64,000 nt of DNA from JAQGMV01 sp035626595 (lineage in GTDB: Bacteria > Pseudomonadota > Gammaproteobacteria > Burkholderiales > SG8-41): positions 41,770 through 105,769 of the forward strand of contig DASPNJ010000011.1 of assembly GCA_035626595.1 (NCBI GenBank). Reading direction: 5' to 3'. Below, in pieces: positions 44,789 to 53,749 of this stretch. The notes beneath the pieces were generated by a model. The model was given only the letters and a program-made list of their open reading frames with translations. It did not search any database and was not told the DNA's origin. Positions within the stretch are counted from its first letter, which is position 1. The number at the start of each line of letters is the position of its first letter. The translations under genes were made by a program, and so were the position numbers.

Positions 44789-44875
44789 GTGGCGTGAATC
44801 GGTTTCCCGCTTCGAGGACGCGCTTTGCGGCACCATGAGGCCTGACGGATTGCCTCTGCCGCGATAACCCAGCAC

Positions 44876-47800
44876 GTGAAGCTCGATCCCGCAAAGCGCC
44901 TCGCGAACCTGCCGCAGCCGACGTATCCCGACGAGCTGCCCGTCGTCGCGCGCCGCGAGGAGATCGCGCGCGCGATTCGCGAGCACCAGGTCGTGATCGT
45001 GAGCGGCGAGACCGGCTCGGGGAAGACGACCCAGCTTCCGAAGATCTGTCTGGAGCTCGGGCGCGGGGTGAACGGCCTCATCGGGCACACGCAACCCCGC
45101 CGCATCGCGGCGCGCACCGTCGCCGCGCGCATCGCGCAGGAGCTGCGGAGCCCGCTCGGGCATGCCGTCGGCTACAAGGTGCGCTTCTCCGACCGGCTCT
45201 CCGTCGATACCTACATCAAGGTGATGACCGACGGCATCCTGCTCGCCGAGACGCAGGGTGACCGCCTGCTGAAGGCCTACGACACCATCATCATCGATGA
45301 AGCGCACGAGCGCAGCCTCAACATCGATTTCCTGCTCGGCTATCTGAAGCGTCTGCTGCCGCGCCGGCCCGATCTCAAGGTGATCGTCACGTCGGCGACC
45401 ATAGAGACCGAGCGCTTCTCGAAGCATTTCGCGCATTCGGGTACACCGGCGCCAGTGATCGAAGTCTCCGGGCGCACGTATCCGGTCGAAGTGCGCTACC
45501 GGCCGCTCGAGGCCGCCCACGAAGACGAAGAAGATCAGGACACGGAGGAGGCGATTCTCGACGCCGTGGACGAGCTCGCGCGCGCCGGTCCCGGCGACAT
45601 CCTCGTGTTCCTTCCCGGCGAGCGCGAGATCCGCGAGACCGCGGAGGAGCTGCGCAAGCACCATCCCAAAGGCGCCGAGATCCTGCCGCTCTACGCGCGG
45701 CTCTCGTTCGAGGAGCAGGAACGCGTATTCAAGCCGAGCGCGACGCGGCGCGTCGTGCTCGCGACGAACGTCGCGGAAACCTCGCTGACGGTGCCCGGCA
45801 TCCGCTACGTCGTCGATACCGGCCTTGCGCGCGTGAACCGCTACAGCTGGCGCAACAAGGTCGAGCAGCTCCAGATCGAGAAAGTCTCGCGCGCATCCGC
45901 GAACCAGCGCGCCGGGCGCTGCGGACGCGTCGCGCCGGGCATCTGCATCCGGCTGTATTCCGAAGACGACTACGCGGCCCGCCGCGATTTCGCCGATCCC
46001 GAGATCCTGCGTTCCTCGCTCGCCGCGGTGATCCTGCGCATGAAGTCGCTGCGCATCGGCAACGTCGAGGATTTCCCGTTTCTCGACGCGCCCGCGCCGC
46101 GGGCGATCGCCGACGGCTATCAGCTCCTCCAGGAGCTCGGCGCCGTCAACGAGGAGAACGAGCTCACGCAGGTCGGCTGGCAGCTCGCGCGCTTTCCCAT
46201 CGATCCGCGCATCGCCCGCATGGTGCTCGCCGCGCAGCGCGAGAAGTGCCTCACCGAAGTGCTGATCATCGCGTCCGCGCTCTCGATTCAGGATCCGCGC
46301 GAGCGCCCGTTCGACCGCGCCGATGCGGCCGACAAGGCGCAGGAGCAGTTCCAGGAAGAGAAATCCGATTTCCTCGCATATCTGAAGCTGTGGCGGTTTT
46401 TCGAAGACGCGCTCAGGCACAAGAAATCGAACCGCAAGCTGATCGAGCTCCTGCACGAGCATTTCCTGTCGCACCGGCGCATGCGCGAGTGGCGCGACAT
46501 CCACGGACAGCTCGCCGCGCTGGTGGGCGAGCTCGGGATGAAGCCGAACGACGAAGCGGCGACCTACGAGCAGATTCACAAGGCACTGCTCGCGGGACTC
46601 CTTGGCAACATCGGCACCAAGGACGAGAGCGGCCCGGAGTACATCGGCGCGCGCGGCATCCGCTTCCTGATCTTCCCCGGGTCGGCGCTGCGCAAGTCGC
46701 AGCCGAAGTGGGTCATGGCGGCCGAGCTCGTCGAGACTGCACGTCTGTATGCGCGCAACGCCGCGCGCATCGCGCCGGAGTGGATCGAGCCGCTCGCGGT
46801 GCACCTGGTGAAGCGCCATTACTCGGATCCGCACTGGGACAAGGATCGCGGCATGGTCATGGCCTACGAGCGCGTGGCGTTGCACGGCTTGACCATCGTG
46901 CCGCGGCGGCGCGTGCACTACGGGCCGATCAACCCGCTGGAGGCGCGCGAGATCTTCATCCACCGCGCGCTGGCCGCGGGTGAGATCCAGACGCGGGGCG
47001 AATTCTTCAGGCACAACACGACCCTCGTCGCGGAGCTGAAGACGCTGGAGACCAAGGCGCGGCGCCGCGGCGTGCTCGTGGACGAGCAGACGATCTACGA
47101 CTTCTACGACGCAGTCGTGCCGCCCGACATCTACAACACCGCCGGATTCGAGCGCTGGCGGCGTAAGGCGGAAAGCGAGAACCCGAAGGTTCTCTTCCTC
47201 ACGCGCGAGTACCTGATGCAGCACGCTTCCGCCGAGATCAGCGAAAGCCTGTTCCCCGACACGCTGCATGCCGCGGGCGCGGATTTCAAGCTGCGCTATC
47301 ACTTCGAGCCGGAACACGAGCGCGACGGTGTGACGGTGACGGTCCCGCTGCAACTGCTGAACAAGCTCGATCCGTCGTCGTTCGACTGGCTCGTGCCGGG
47401 CTTCCTGAGGGAAAAGACGACGTGGGCGATCAAGTCGCTGCCGAAAGGCATTCGGAAGCAGCTTTTTCCGCTGCCGGATCAGGTGGACGCGTTCATGGAT
47501 TCGGTCGCCGCATCGGGCGCTCCTGAAGGCACGTTCGGCGATGCCGTGCGCAGATTCGTTCAGCGGCGGATCGGAGAGCCCGTGCCGGAGGACGCGTGGC
47601 GCTCGAAGGAGCTGCCGGCGCATCTTAGGATGAACTACCGCATCATCGACGACGCGGGGCACGAGCTCGCGCTCGGACGCGATCTGCTCGAGCTCAAAGG
47701 ACAGCTCGGGCAGGCGGCGCAGCTCACGTTCGGAAAAGTGGATACCGGCGTCGAGCGGTCGGGCATCCGGGCGTGGGATTTCGGCGACCTGCCGGAGGAG

Positions 47801-48613
47801 ATCACGTTCTCGCGCGGCGGCCACATGCTCAAAGGCTATCCGGCGCTGGTCGACGAAGGCACGAGCGTCGCGATCCGGCTCTTCGATGTGAAGCACGCGG
47901 CGGACGAGGCGATGCGCGGCGGCGTGCCGCGGCTGCTCCGCATCGCGTTACGCGAGCAGATGCGCCAGCTCGAAAAACCCGACACGTCCTTTCTGCGCTC
48001 GGCGCTGCAACTGCGCGGCGTCGTGAACGCCGAGGACTTGAAGGAGGATCTGGTGAGCGCGATCGCCGACCGCGCCTTCATCGCCGACGACACGCTGCCG
48101 CGCACGCAAGAAGCGTTCGAGGCGCAGCGCGCCCGCGCGCGCACGCGGCTGCCGGCGGTGAGCGAAGCGGCGCTGCGTCTTTTTCAGACGATCGCGGAGG
48201 AGTATCAGCAGGTGTCCGCGCGCATCGCAGCGGCCAAAGGACCGCTCGCGAGGCCCGCGGAGGATATCCGCGCGCAGCTCTCGCGACTCGTCTACAAGGG
48301 GTTCTTCAGCGCGACGCCGTGGGAGCGGCTCCAGCACCTGCCGCGGTATCTGCAGGCGATGCGGCTGCGGCTCGACAAGTACGGCAACAGCCCGGAGCGC
48401 GACGCGAAGCACACCGAATCGATCGCGCAGCTCACCAGGCGCCTCGATGAGCGCATGGAGAAGCAGCGCAAGGCCGGCTTCGCCGATCCGCGGCTCGACG
48501 AGTTTCGCTGGCATCTCGAGGAGCTGCGGGTGTCGCTTTTCGCGCAGGAGCTTCGCACACCGTATCCGGTGTCCTATAAGCGTTTGGACAAGATCTGGAA
48601 CAGCATCCGATGA
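44876..48613 (+). CDS. hrpA: ATP-dependent RNA helicase HrpA (DEAH box)
   Basis: A 1245-residue DEAH-box helicase. Motif I is GETGSGKTTQLPK (K50), motif II IIIDEAHERSLN, motif III VTSATIETERF and motif VI NQRAGRCGRVAPG, followed by the HA2, OB and long C-terminal DUF3418-like regions usual in HrpA. In other bacteria HrpA helps resolve collided ribosomes, which is established for E. coli. The start is GTG 44876; no strong ribosome binding site is visible. Its antisense strand carries a 1049-codon open frame that is only a GC-rich shadow. Confidence 0.96.
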   Translation: MKLDPAKRLANLPQPTYPDELPVVARREEIARAIREHQVVIVSGETGSGKTTQLPKICLELGRGVNGLIGHTQPRRIAARTVAARIAQELRSPLGHAVGYKVRFSDRLSVDTYIKVMTDGILLAETQGDRLLKAYDTIIIDEAHERSLNIDFLLGYLKRLLPRRPDLKVIVTSATIETERFSKHFAHSGTPAPVIEVSGRTYPVEVRYRPLEAAHEDEEDQDTEEAILDAVDELARAGPGDILVFLPGEREIRETAEELRKHHPKGAEILPLYARLSFEEQERVFKPSATRRVVLATNVAETSLTVPGIRYVVDTGLARVNRYSWRNKVEQLQIEKVSRASANQRAGRCGRVAPGICIRLYSEDDYAARRDFADPEILRSSLAAVILRMKSLRIGNVEDFPFLDAPAPRAIADGYQLLQELGAVNEENELTQVGWQLARFPIDPRIARMVLAAQREKCLTEVLIIASALSIQDPRERPFDRADAADKAQEQFQEEKSDFLAYLKLWRFFEDALRHKKSNRKLIELLHEHFLSHRRMREWRDIHGQLAALVGELGMKPNDEAATYEQIHKALLAGLLGNIGTKDESGPEYIGARGIRFLIFPGSALRKSQPKWVMAAELVETARLYARNAARIAPEWIEPLAVHLVKRHYSDPHWDKDRGMVMAYERVALHGLTIVPRRRVHYGPINPLEAREIFIHRALAAGEIQTRGEFFRHNTTLVAELKTLETKARRRGVLVDEQTIYDFYDAVVPPDIYNTAGFERWRRKAESENPKVLFLTREYLMQHASAEISESLFPDTLHAAGADFKLRYHFEPEHERDGVTVTVPLQLLNKLDPSSFDWLVPGFLREKTTWAIKSLPKGIRKQLFPLPDQVDAFMDSVAASGAPEGTFGDAVRRFVQRRIGEPVPEDAWRSKELPAHLRMNYRIIDDAGHELALGRDLLELKGQLGQAAQLTFGKVDTGVERSGIRAWDFGDLPEEITFSRGGHMLKGYPALVDEGTSVAIRLFDVKHAADEAMRGGVPRLLRIALREQMRQLEKPDTSFLRSALQLRGVVNAEDLKEDLVSAIADRAFIADDTLPRTQEAFEAQRARARTRLPAVSEAALRLFQTIAEEYQQVSARIAAAKGPLARPAEDIRAQLSRLVYKGFFSATPWERLQHLPRYLQAMRLRLDKYGNSPERDAKHTESIAQLTRRLDERMEKQRKAGFADPRLDEFRWHLEELRVSLFAQELRTPYPVSYKRLDKIWNSIR

Positions 48614-48660
48614 TGCGCACCGGCAGACGCAGGGTGGACCTGTGGCCCACCGCTGCCGCG
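48612..48660. repeat. Degenerate GGTGG hairpin repeat after hrpA
   Basis: CGCACCGGCAGACGCAGGGTGG then CCTGTGGCCCACCGCTGCCGCG form a degraded member of the TAGGGTGCGC/GGTGGGCC family between the convergent hrpA and cupin genes. Confidence 0.4.
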
Positions 48661-48668
48661 CGGGTCGA

Positions 48669-49253
48669 TCAGTGCCCGCTGCTGCCGAGCTTCGCTTTCA
48701 GCTCCTCGTCGAACTGGCCGTCGATCAGCACGTAGAGCATCTTCGCCGGCTTGTTCGACCGATTGCTCCACGCGTGATTCGTGCCGCGCTGGATCACGAC
48801 GTCGCCGGCCTTGAGATGCACTTCCTCCTCGTCGAGGAGCATCGTGATCTCGCCTTCGAGCACGACCGCGTAGTCGATCGTTTCGGTGCGGTGCATGAAC
48901 GGGTGGCGGCGGTTCTGGCCGAAGGTGGAAGCGTTCTCGTTGCCCATCGCCTTGAATACTTCGCGCGCCTGCTCCGGGCTCATGTTGCGGACCGCCTCGG
49001 TCTCCGGTGCGATCTCCGAAATCCGGAACACGGTCCCGCCGGGCAGCGGATGGATCTGTTTGGGCCCCTCGGTGGGATCGGGCTCTGCGCGCCGCACGAT
49101 CACCGGCGTCGAGGTCGTTTTCCAGAGATCGACCGAGATGTGCCCGGGCCGGTGCGGGTTGGTTCTGACAGCGGGCGCGTTGCGATCTTCGAGCACGATC
49201 GCTTTGCCGTTCGCGTCATGGCCGGTAATGACCCGGCGGATTTTTCCGTTCAT
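48669..49253 (-). CDS. Cupin domain protein
   Basis: A 194-residue protein with a C-terminal cupin barrel. FMHRTETIDYAVVLEGEITMLLDEEEVHL (motif 1, with one His and a Glu) and AGDVVIQRGTNHAWSNRSN (motif 2 His) are present. The N-terminal 80 residues (GKIRRVITGHDANGKAIVLED, ISVDLWKTTSTP) are typical of cupins related to small-molecule dioxygenases or isomerases. It lies 63 bases downstream of a Bug-type binding protein on the same strand, so the two may handle the same compound. Confidence 0.88.
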   Translation of the reverse strand: MNGKIRRVITGHDANGKAIVLEDRNAPAVRTNPHRPGHISVDLWKTTSTPVIVRRAEPDPTEGPKQIHPLPGGTVFRISEIAPETEAVRNMSPEQAREVFKAMGNENASTFGQNRRHPFMHRTETIDYAVVLEGEITMLLDEEEVHLKAGDVVIQRGTNHAWSNRSNKPAKMLYVLIDGQFDEELKAKLGSSGH

Positions 49254-49276
49254 TCAGATCTCCTTAGTGCGCCTCA

Positions 49277-49310
49277 GCCAACCCTCACCCGCTGTGCGAC
49301 GCCGAGGGCC
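49277..49310. repeat. Partial AACCCTCACCC repeat
   Basis: CCAACCCTCACCCGCTGTGC and the following GACGCCGAG are a partial copy of the GGGTTGGGGTGAGGGG family seen at 53304-53349, located between the Bug protein stop and the cupin gene. Confidence 0.5.
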
Positions 49311-49316
49311 CGTGGT

Positions 49317-50279
49317 TCATTCCGGCTGAACGCCGGCAAGCTTGACGATCTCGGCGAAGCGCCTGATCTGGTCGTTCACAAACGCGCGGAACTCCGCCGG
49401 CGGGTTGCCGACGGGCTCGAGCTTGAGCGCGTCGAGCCCGGAGCGTACGTGCGGCCGCCCGAGCGCCGTCTTCACCTCGTCATGCAGCCGCGCGATGATC
49501 TGCGGCGGCGTCTTCGCCGGCGCGAGCATGCCGTACCAGCTCATCGAATCGAGCGTCATGCGCGGGAATCCCGCCTCCGCCATCGTCGGCAGGTTCGGCA
49601 GGAATGGCGCGCGCTTCGGGCCCGTGTACGCGAGCGGCTTCAGCCGCCCCGCCTGCACGTAAGGCAGGCCGGACGGGGTCGTCACGAACATCATCTGGAT
49701 CTCGCCGGAGATCAACGCCGCGATCGCGGGACCGGCGCCTTTGTACGGCACGTGCACGATCTTCGTTCCGGTGCGTGCGTTGAAGAGCTCTCCGGCGAGA
49801 TGGAGCGTGTTGCCGATGCCCGCCGAGCCGAACGCGAGCTTCGTTCCAGGCTTGTTCGCGTGAGCGACGAGCTCCTTCACCGATGCGACCGGAAGCGCCG
49901 GGTTGACAGCCAGGATATAGCCGCCGCCGTTCGCGAGATTCGTCACCGGCGCGAAGTCGCGTCGCGGGTCGTACGGCAGTTTTCGATGAACGCTGGGATT
50001 CACCGCGAACGACGCCGAGGTGATCAGCAGGGTGTAGCCGTCGGGCGTCGACTTCGCCACCAGATCCGCCGCGATGATGCCGTTCGCGCCGGGGCGATTG
50101 TCGACCACGAGCTGCTGCCCCATCTGGGTCGAGAGTTGCTGTGTGAAGAGCCTCGAAACGGTGTCCGGCGCGCCGGCACCGAAGCCGACTATGATGCGTA
50201 TGGGCTTCGTCGGATACCCCTGTGAAAACGCCGGCGCGGCCAAGAGAATCGCGGCGATCAAAACGAGACTGCGATGCAT
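49317..50279 (-). CDS. Bug-type tripartite tricarboxylate transporter substrate-binding protein
   Basis: A periplasmic binding protein of 320 residues (TctC/Bug family). Signal peptide MHRSLVLIAAILLAAPAFSQG, then YPTKPIRIIVGFGAGAPDTVSR, VDNRPGANGIIAADLVAKS, DGYTLLITSAS, and the HVPYKGAGPAIAALISGEIQMM hallmark. ATG 50279 is the natural start; the frame runs 50 codons further up through hairpin repeats. No TctA/TctB membrane genes are adjacent, as usual for the expanded Bug family. The cupin gene follows. Confidence 0.93.
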   Translation of the reverse strand: MHRSLVLIAAILLAAPAFSQGYPTKPIRIIVGFGAGAPDTVSRLFTQQLSTQMGQQLVVDNRPGANGIIAADLVAKSTPDGYTLLITSASFAVNPSVHRKLPYDPRRDFAPVTNLANGGGYILAVNPALPVASVKELVAHANKPGTKLAFGSAGIGNTLHLAGELFNARTGTKIVHVPYKGAGPAIAALISGEIQMMFVTTPSGLPYVQAGRLKPLAYTGPKRAPFLPNLPTMAEAGFPRMTLDSMSWYGMLAPAKTPPQIIARLHDEVKTALGRPHVRSGLDALKLEPVGNPPAEFRAFVNDQIRRFAEIVKLAGVQPE

Positions 50280-50294
50280 TACGGCTCCATGAAG

Positions 50295-50370
50295 CGTCAC
50301 CCCGGCGAAGGCCGGGGCTCGGGGCGATGTTAAATCAGTTTTCTGGATTCCCGCCTGCGCGGGAATGACG
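50295..50370. repeat. GTCACCCCGGCGAAGGCCGGGG and ATTCCCGCC hairpin repeats
   Basis: Two hairpins of the GTCATTCCCGCG family lie end to end (50295-50318 and 50344-50370) between the starts/ends of the Bug gene and rlmJ. They cover the Bug leader and contribute the meaningless VIPAQAGIQ upstream reading. Confidence 0.7.
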
Positions 50371-50388
50371 CTGCGCGTGTGGCGCCTG

Positions 50389-51231
50389 CTACTCGGCGAC
50401 GAGCCAATCGACGGCCCAGCGGCTCTCACCGCTCACGTGCAGCTTCTGCGCGAGCCACGGGACAATGGCTTTCGCTTCACGATCGAGCTTCCACGGCGGA
50501 TTGACGATCAGCATGCCGCAGCCGGGGATGATCCCGCTCTCGTCGCGCTGGCGCACCTCGATCTCGCAACGCAGCACCTTGCGGATGCCGCTGCGCGCGA
50601 TCGAGCCATGGAAATCGCGCAGGGTCGAAGCCTCCATCAGCGGATACCAGATCGCATAGACGCCGGTCGCCCAGCGCGCGTGCGCGTCCTTGAGCGCGCG
50701 CACGATGCGATCGAATTCGCGAGTGCGATCGAACGACGAATCGATCAGCACGAGCCCGCGCCGCTCGGCCGGCGGTAGATACGCCTTCAGGGCCTGATAG
50801 GCGTCCATCTTCTGTATTGCGACATTGCGCTCGCGCGCGAATACCGATTCGAGCTCGTCGTGATCGGTCTTGTTCAGCTCCACGAGCACTATGCGGTCGC
50901 CCGCGCGCAAGAATCGCTTCGCCACGAGCGGTGAGCCGGGGTAGTAACGCAGCCGGCCGTCCGGATTCAGCGCGCGCACCGCCTGCACGTAAGGCTCGAC
51001 AGACGGCGGAATATCTTTCAGGGTCCAGATGCGTCCGATGCCGTTGTCGTATTCGCGCGCCTTCTGCGCCCATGAATGCGTGAGGTCGTAGCGGCCGATG
51101 CCTGCGTGCGTATCGAGATACAGGTAAGGCTTGTCCTTGGCCGACAGCGCGATCAGCAGGCGCGTGAGCAGGGCGTGCTTGAAGACGTCCGCGAAGTTGC
51201 CGACATGGAACATGTGTCGGTAGGAGAGCAT
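50389..51231 (-). CDS. rlmJ: 23S rRNA (adenine(2030)-N6)-methyltransferase RlmJ
   Basis: RlmJ methylates A2030 of 23S rRNA with S-adenosylmethionine. The 280-residue protein begins with the diagnostic MLSYRHMFHVGNFADVFKH and has YLDTHAGIGRYDL, YPGSPLVAKRFLR and a C-terminal LIVNPPWKLDREA. The catalytic motif IV, normally DPPY or close to it, reads D164-S-S-F here (LIDSSFDRTREF), so activity is not certain. All other segments and the length are normal. It is divergent from a second Bug gene. Confidence 0.93.
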   Translation of the reverse strand: MLSYRHMFHVGNFADVFKHALLTRLLIALSAKDKPYLYLDTHAGIGRYDLTHSWAQKAREYDNGIGRIWTLKDIPPSVEPYVQAVRALNPDGRLRYYPGSPLVAKRFLRAGDRIVLVELNKTDHDELESVFARERNVAIQKMDAYQALKAYLPPAERRGLVLIDSSFDRTREFDRIVRALKDAHARWATGVYAIWYPLMEASTLRDFHGSIARSGIRKVLRCEIEVRQRDESGIIPGCGMLIVNPPWKLDREAKAIVPWLAQKLHVSGESRWAVDWLVAE

Positions 51232-51254
51232 CGCCTTACGATAACATCGCGCGC

Positions 51255-52232
51255 ATGAGATATGTCGCGGTAGTCCTGTGGTTTGCCGCCTGCGGGCTCG
51301 CCGCGGCGTGCGGCGCGCACGCGCAGAGTTATCCTGTCAAACCGGTGCGTCTGATCGTGCCGACTTCGCCGGGCGGCGGCACGGACTTCACCGCGCGCGC
51401 GATCGCGCCGAAGCTCGCCGAGCTCCTCGGTCAGCAGGTCATCGTGGAGAATCGCGCCGGTGGCGGGACGATCATCGGCAACGAGCTCGCCGCGCGTGCC
51501 GCACCAAACGGCTACACGCTGCTGATGGGCATCAGCTCGCTCACCACGATCCCGTACCTTTACGCGAAGGTGCCTTACGACCTGCTGAAGGACCTCACTC
51601 CCGTATCGCAGGTCGTGACCGTTCCGCATCTGCTCGTCGCACATCCCTCGCTGCCGGCGCGCTCGGTGAAGGAGCTGATCGCGTTCGCGAAAAGCCGGCC
51701 CGGCCAGATCAATTTCGCCGCGGGCAGCGCCGGCAGCAACGCGCATCTCGCGATGGAGCTGTTGAAGCACATGACCGGCATCAAGATGGTTCAGGTGCCC
51801 TACAAAGGGACGGGGCCGGCGTTGACGGACACGCTCGGCGGCCACACTTCGCTCATGATGGCGAATCTGCTGAGCGCGTTGCCGCACGTGAAGGCCGGCC
51901 GGCTGCGCCCGTATGGCGTCAGCAGCGCCAAGCGCTCGGCGGTTGCGCCGGACATTCCGACCATCGCCGAAGCGGGCGTGCGCGGGTTCGAGGTCGTGCA
52001 GTGGTTCGGCGTCTTCGCGCCCGCGGGTACGCCGCCGGAGATTATCGGCAGCGTGAACGGCGCCATCGTGCGCGCGCTGCAGGACCCCGCGACGCGCGCG
52101 CGCTTCACGAGCGACGGCGCCGAGCCCGTCGGCGGTACGCCCGAGCATTTCGCGGCGGTCGTACGGGCGGATCTGAAGAAGTGGGGGAAGGTCATTCGTG
52201 AAACGGGTATCAGACTCGACTCGGGCGGCTGA
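51255..52232 (+). CDS. Bug-type tripartite tricarboxylate transporter substrate-binding protein
   Basis: A 325-residue periplasmic binding protein with a signal peptide ending near CGAHAQS. SYPVKPVRLIVPTSPGGGTDFTAR, VENRAGGGTIIGNELAARA, FAAGSAGSNAHLAMELLK and VQVPYKGTGPALTDTLGGHTSLMM mark the Bug family. It is followed 13 bases later by a TauD/TfdA-type dioxygenase in the same direction, suggesting uptake and oxidation of one carboxylate. No permease genes are adjacent. Confidence 0.93.
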   Translation: MRYVAVVLWFAACGLAAACGAHAQSYPVKPVRLIVPTSPGGGTDFTARAIAPKLAELLGQQVIVENRAGGGTIIGNELAARAAPNGYTLLMGISSLTTIPYLYAKVPYDLLKDLTPVSQVVTVPHLLVAHPSLPARSVKELIAFAKSRPGQINFAAGSAGSNAHLAMELLKHMTGIKMVQVPYKGTGPALTDTLGGHTSLMMANLLSALPHVKAGRLRPYGVSSAKRSAVAPDIPTIAEAGVRGFEVVQWFGVFAPAGTPPEIIGSVNGAIVRALQDPATRARFTSDGAEPVGGTPEHFAAVVRADLKKWGKVIRETGIRLDSGG

Positions 52233-52245
52233 CACGGGAGGCTCA

Positions 52246-53343
52246 GTGCACGCGGAGCAATACAGGGAGATCGTCGCGCCGTACGCGTGGAAAGGCGCTG
52301 ATCTGCAACACAGCACGCAATGGATACGGCGCTTCAGCACTGAGGAGCTCGCGGAAATCGATCGCGCGCTCCAGGCAGTCAAGGCGCGCGGACTCGACTG
52401 GACGCAGATCACGCGCGAAGACTTTCCACTGCCGCGATTCAGCATCGAGCTCGCAAACATCGCGCAGGCGCTCGAGACTGGCCGCGGCATGATTCTGCTG
52501 CGCGGGCTACCGCTCGAATACTCACCCGAGGAGCTGCGCGCCGCCTACTGGGGCATCGGCACGCATCTGGGGACCGCGGTTTCGCAGGGCGGGCGCGGCG
52601 AGCTGCTCGGTGTCGTCGAGGACGAAGGCAAGCAGGTCGAGATTACGAAGAAGCGCGGCTCGAAAACCGCCGATGCGCTGCCGTTCCACTCCGACCGCTG
52701 TGACGTCGTGGGGCTGCTGTGCGTGCGCAAGGCGAAGTCGGGCGGGCTCAGCCGCATCGCGAGCGCGGCGCAGATCCACAATGAGGTGCTGCGGCGGCGC
52801 CCCGACCTGATCGACGTCTTCTATGCGGATTGGTACAACAGCCGGCAGGGCGACGAACGCCCGGGCGAATCACGCGCGTATCCCAAGCCGATCTTCGGTT
52901 TTCGCGACGGCCACTTCACCGGGCTTTTCTCGCCGGCTTATATCCGTAGCGCGCAGCACTTTCCCGAAGTGCCGCGGCTGACGCAACGCCAGGAGGAAGC
53001 GCTGACGCTTTTCGGCGCGCTCACCGACGAGCTCGTGCTCGACATGAGCTTCGAGCCCGGCGACATCCAGCTCCTGAACAATCACTTGATCTATCACGCG
53101 CGATCGAACTACGAGGACTGGCCCGAACCCGACCGCAAGCGGCTGCTGCTGCGGCTGTGGCTCTCGGTGCCGGGAAGCCGGCCGCTGCCGCCCGGTTACG
53201 AGCTACTGTTCGGCAACACCGACGCGGGCGCGCTGCGCGGCGGCGTGCCGTGCCGCGACGGCTGGCGCTACGTCACCGAGTGGCGAGCGCGCCGCACTGG
53301 TAATGCCCCGTCGTCCGGCGAGGCGGTAAGAGGGTTGGGGTGA
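52246..53343 (+). CDS. TauD/TfdA family Fe(II)/2-oxoglutarate dioxygenase
   Basis: A 365-residue non-haem iron oxygenase. The facial triad is FHSDRCD (His148, Asp150) with the distal His in NNHLIYHARSNYEDW; LLRLWLS carries the 2-oxoglutarate-binding Arg. GTG 52246 is chosen because GGGAGG lies 5 bases upstream; an earlier in-frame GTG at 52198 would overlap the Bug gene by 35 bases. The last residues (SSGEAVRGLG) are encoded by a dispersed repeat, implying a replaced C-terminus. Paired with the upstream Bug protein. Confidence 0.88.
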   Translation: MHAEQYREIVAPYAWKGADLQHSTQWIRRFSTEELAEIDRALQAVKARGLDWTQITREDFPLPRFSIELANIAQALETGRGMILLRGLPLEYSPEELRAAYWGIGTHLGTAVSQGGRGELLGVVEDEGKQVEITKKRGSKTADALPFHSDRCDVVGLLCVRKAKSGGLSRIASAAQIHNEVLRRRPDLIDVFYADWYNSRQGDERPGESRAYPKPIFGFRDGHFTGLFSPAYIRSAQHFPEVPRLTQRQEEALTLFGALTDELVLDMSFEPGDIQLLNNHLIYHARSNYEDWPEPDRKRLLLRLWLSVPGSRPLPPGYELLFGNTDAGALRGGVPCRDGWRYVTEWRARRTGNAPSSGEAVRGLG

Positions 53344-53349
53344 GGGGCA
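53304..53349. repeat. GGCGAGGCGGTAAGAGGGTTGGGGTGAGGGG repeat (in gene end)
   Basis: A copy of the GGGTGAGGGG family overlaps the 3' end of the dioxygenase gene and supplies its stop codon. It separates that gene from the frameshifted MazG-like gene. Confidence 0.7.
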
Positions 53350-53354
53350 GCCCG

Positions 53355-53713
53355 CTATAGCTTGTCGTACTTCGTCGCGCGCCCGCGCGATTTCGCCACC
53401 GGATACTTCCTTGCGTTGAGCGCGAGCTTGCGGTTCGCCGCAGCCGCGAGATCGATGTCGAGCTTGTCGCAGAGCCGCAGCAGGAACAGCAGCACATCGG
53501 CGGCCTCGAGCGCGACTTCTTCACGCGCCGCGGCGGGCAGCGCGGCCGCCTGCTCCGCGTGAGCCACTGGAAGTGCTCGATCAACTCGCCCGCTTCGCCG
53601 GCGAGCGCCATCGCCAGGTTCTTGGGATTGTGAAACTGGTCCCAGTCGCGCTCGTCGGCGAACGCGGCGAGCTTTGCGCTCAGCGCCTTTAGACTGTCGT
53701 TCGATCGTGGCAT
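53355..53713 (-). pseudogene. MazG-like nucleotide pyrophosphohydrolase, frameshifted
   Basis: The first half reads MPRSNDSLKALSAKLAAFAD, DWDQFHNPKNLAMALAGEAGE and LIEHFQWL from ATG 53713. The continuation EQAAALPAAAREEVALEAAD and VLLFLLRLCDKLDIDL lies one frame over and stops at 53355. Together they form a complete MazG-like/dCTP pyrophosphatase of about 119 residues with the EExxE and EAADVLLFL metal-binding pattern. One base appears to be missing near 53570 (after the codons for QWL). This is either a recent mutation or a sequence error. Confidence 0.8.
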
Positions 53714-53749
53714 CTCGCCTCGTGTGTCCTGGCTGCACCAGGAGCCATT

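Noticed and set aside
44747..47896. A 1049-codon open frame antisense to hrpA
   Set aside because: Its product is Arg/His/Asp-rich with no domains, and the opposite strand encodes a complete HrpA. This is a high-GC shadow frame.
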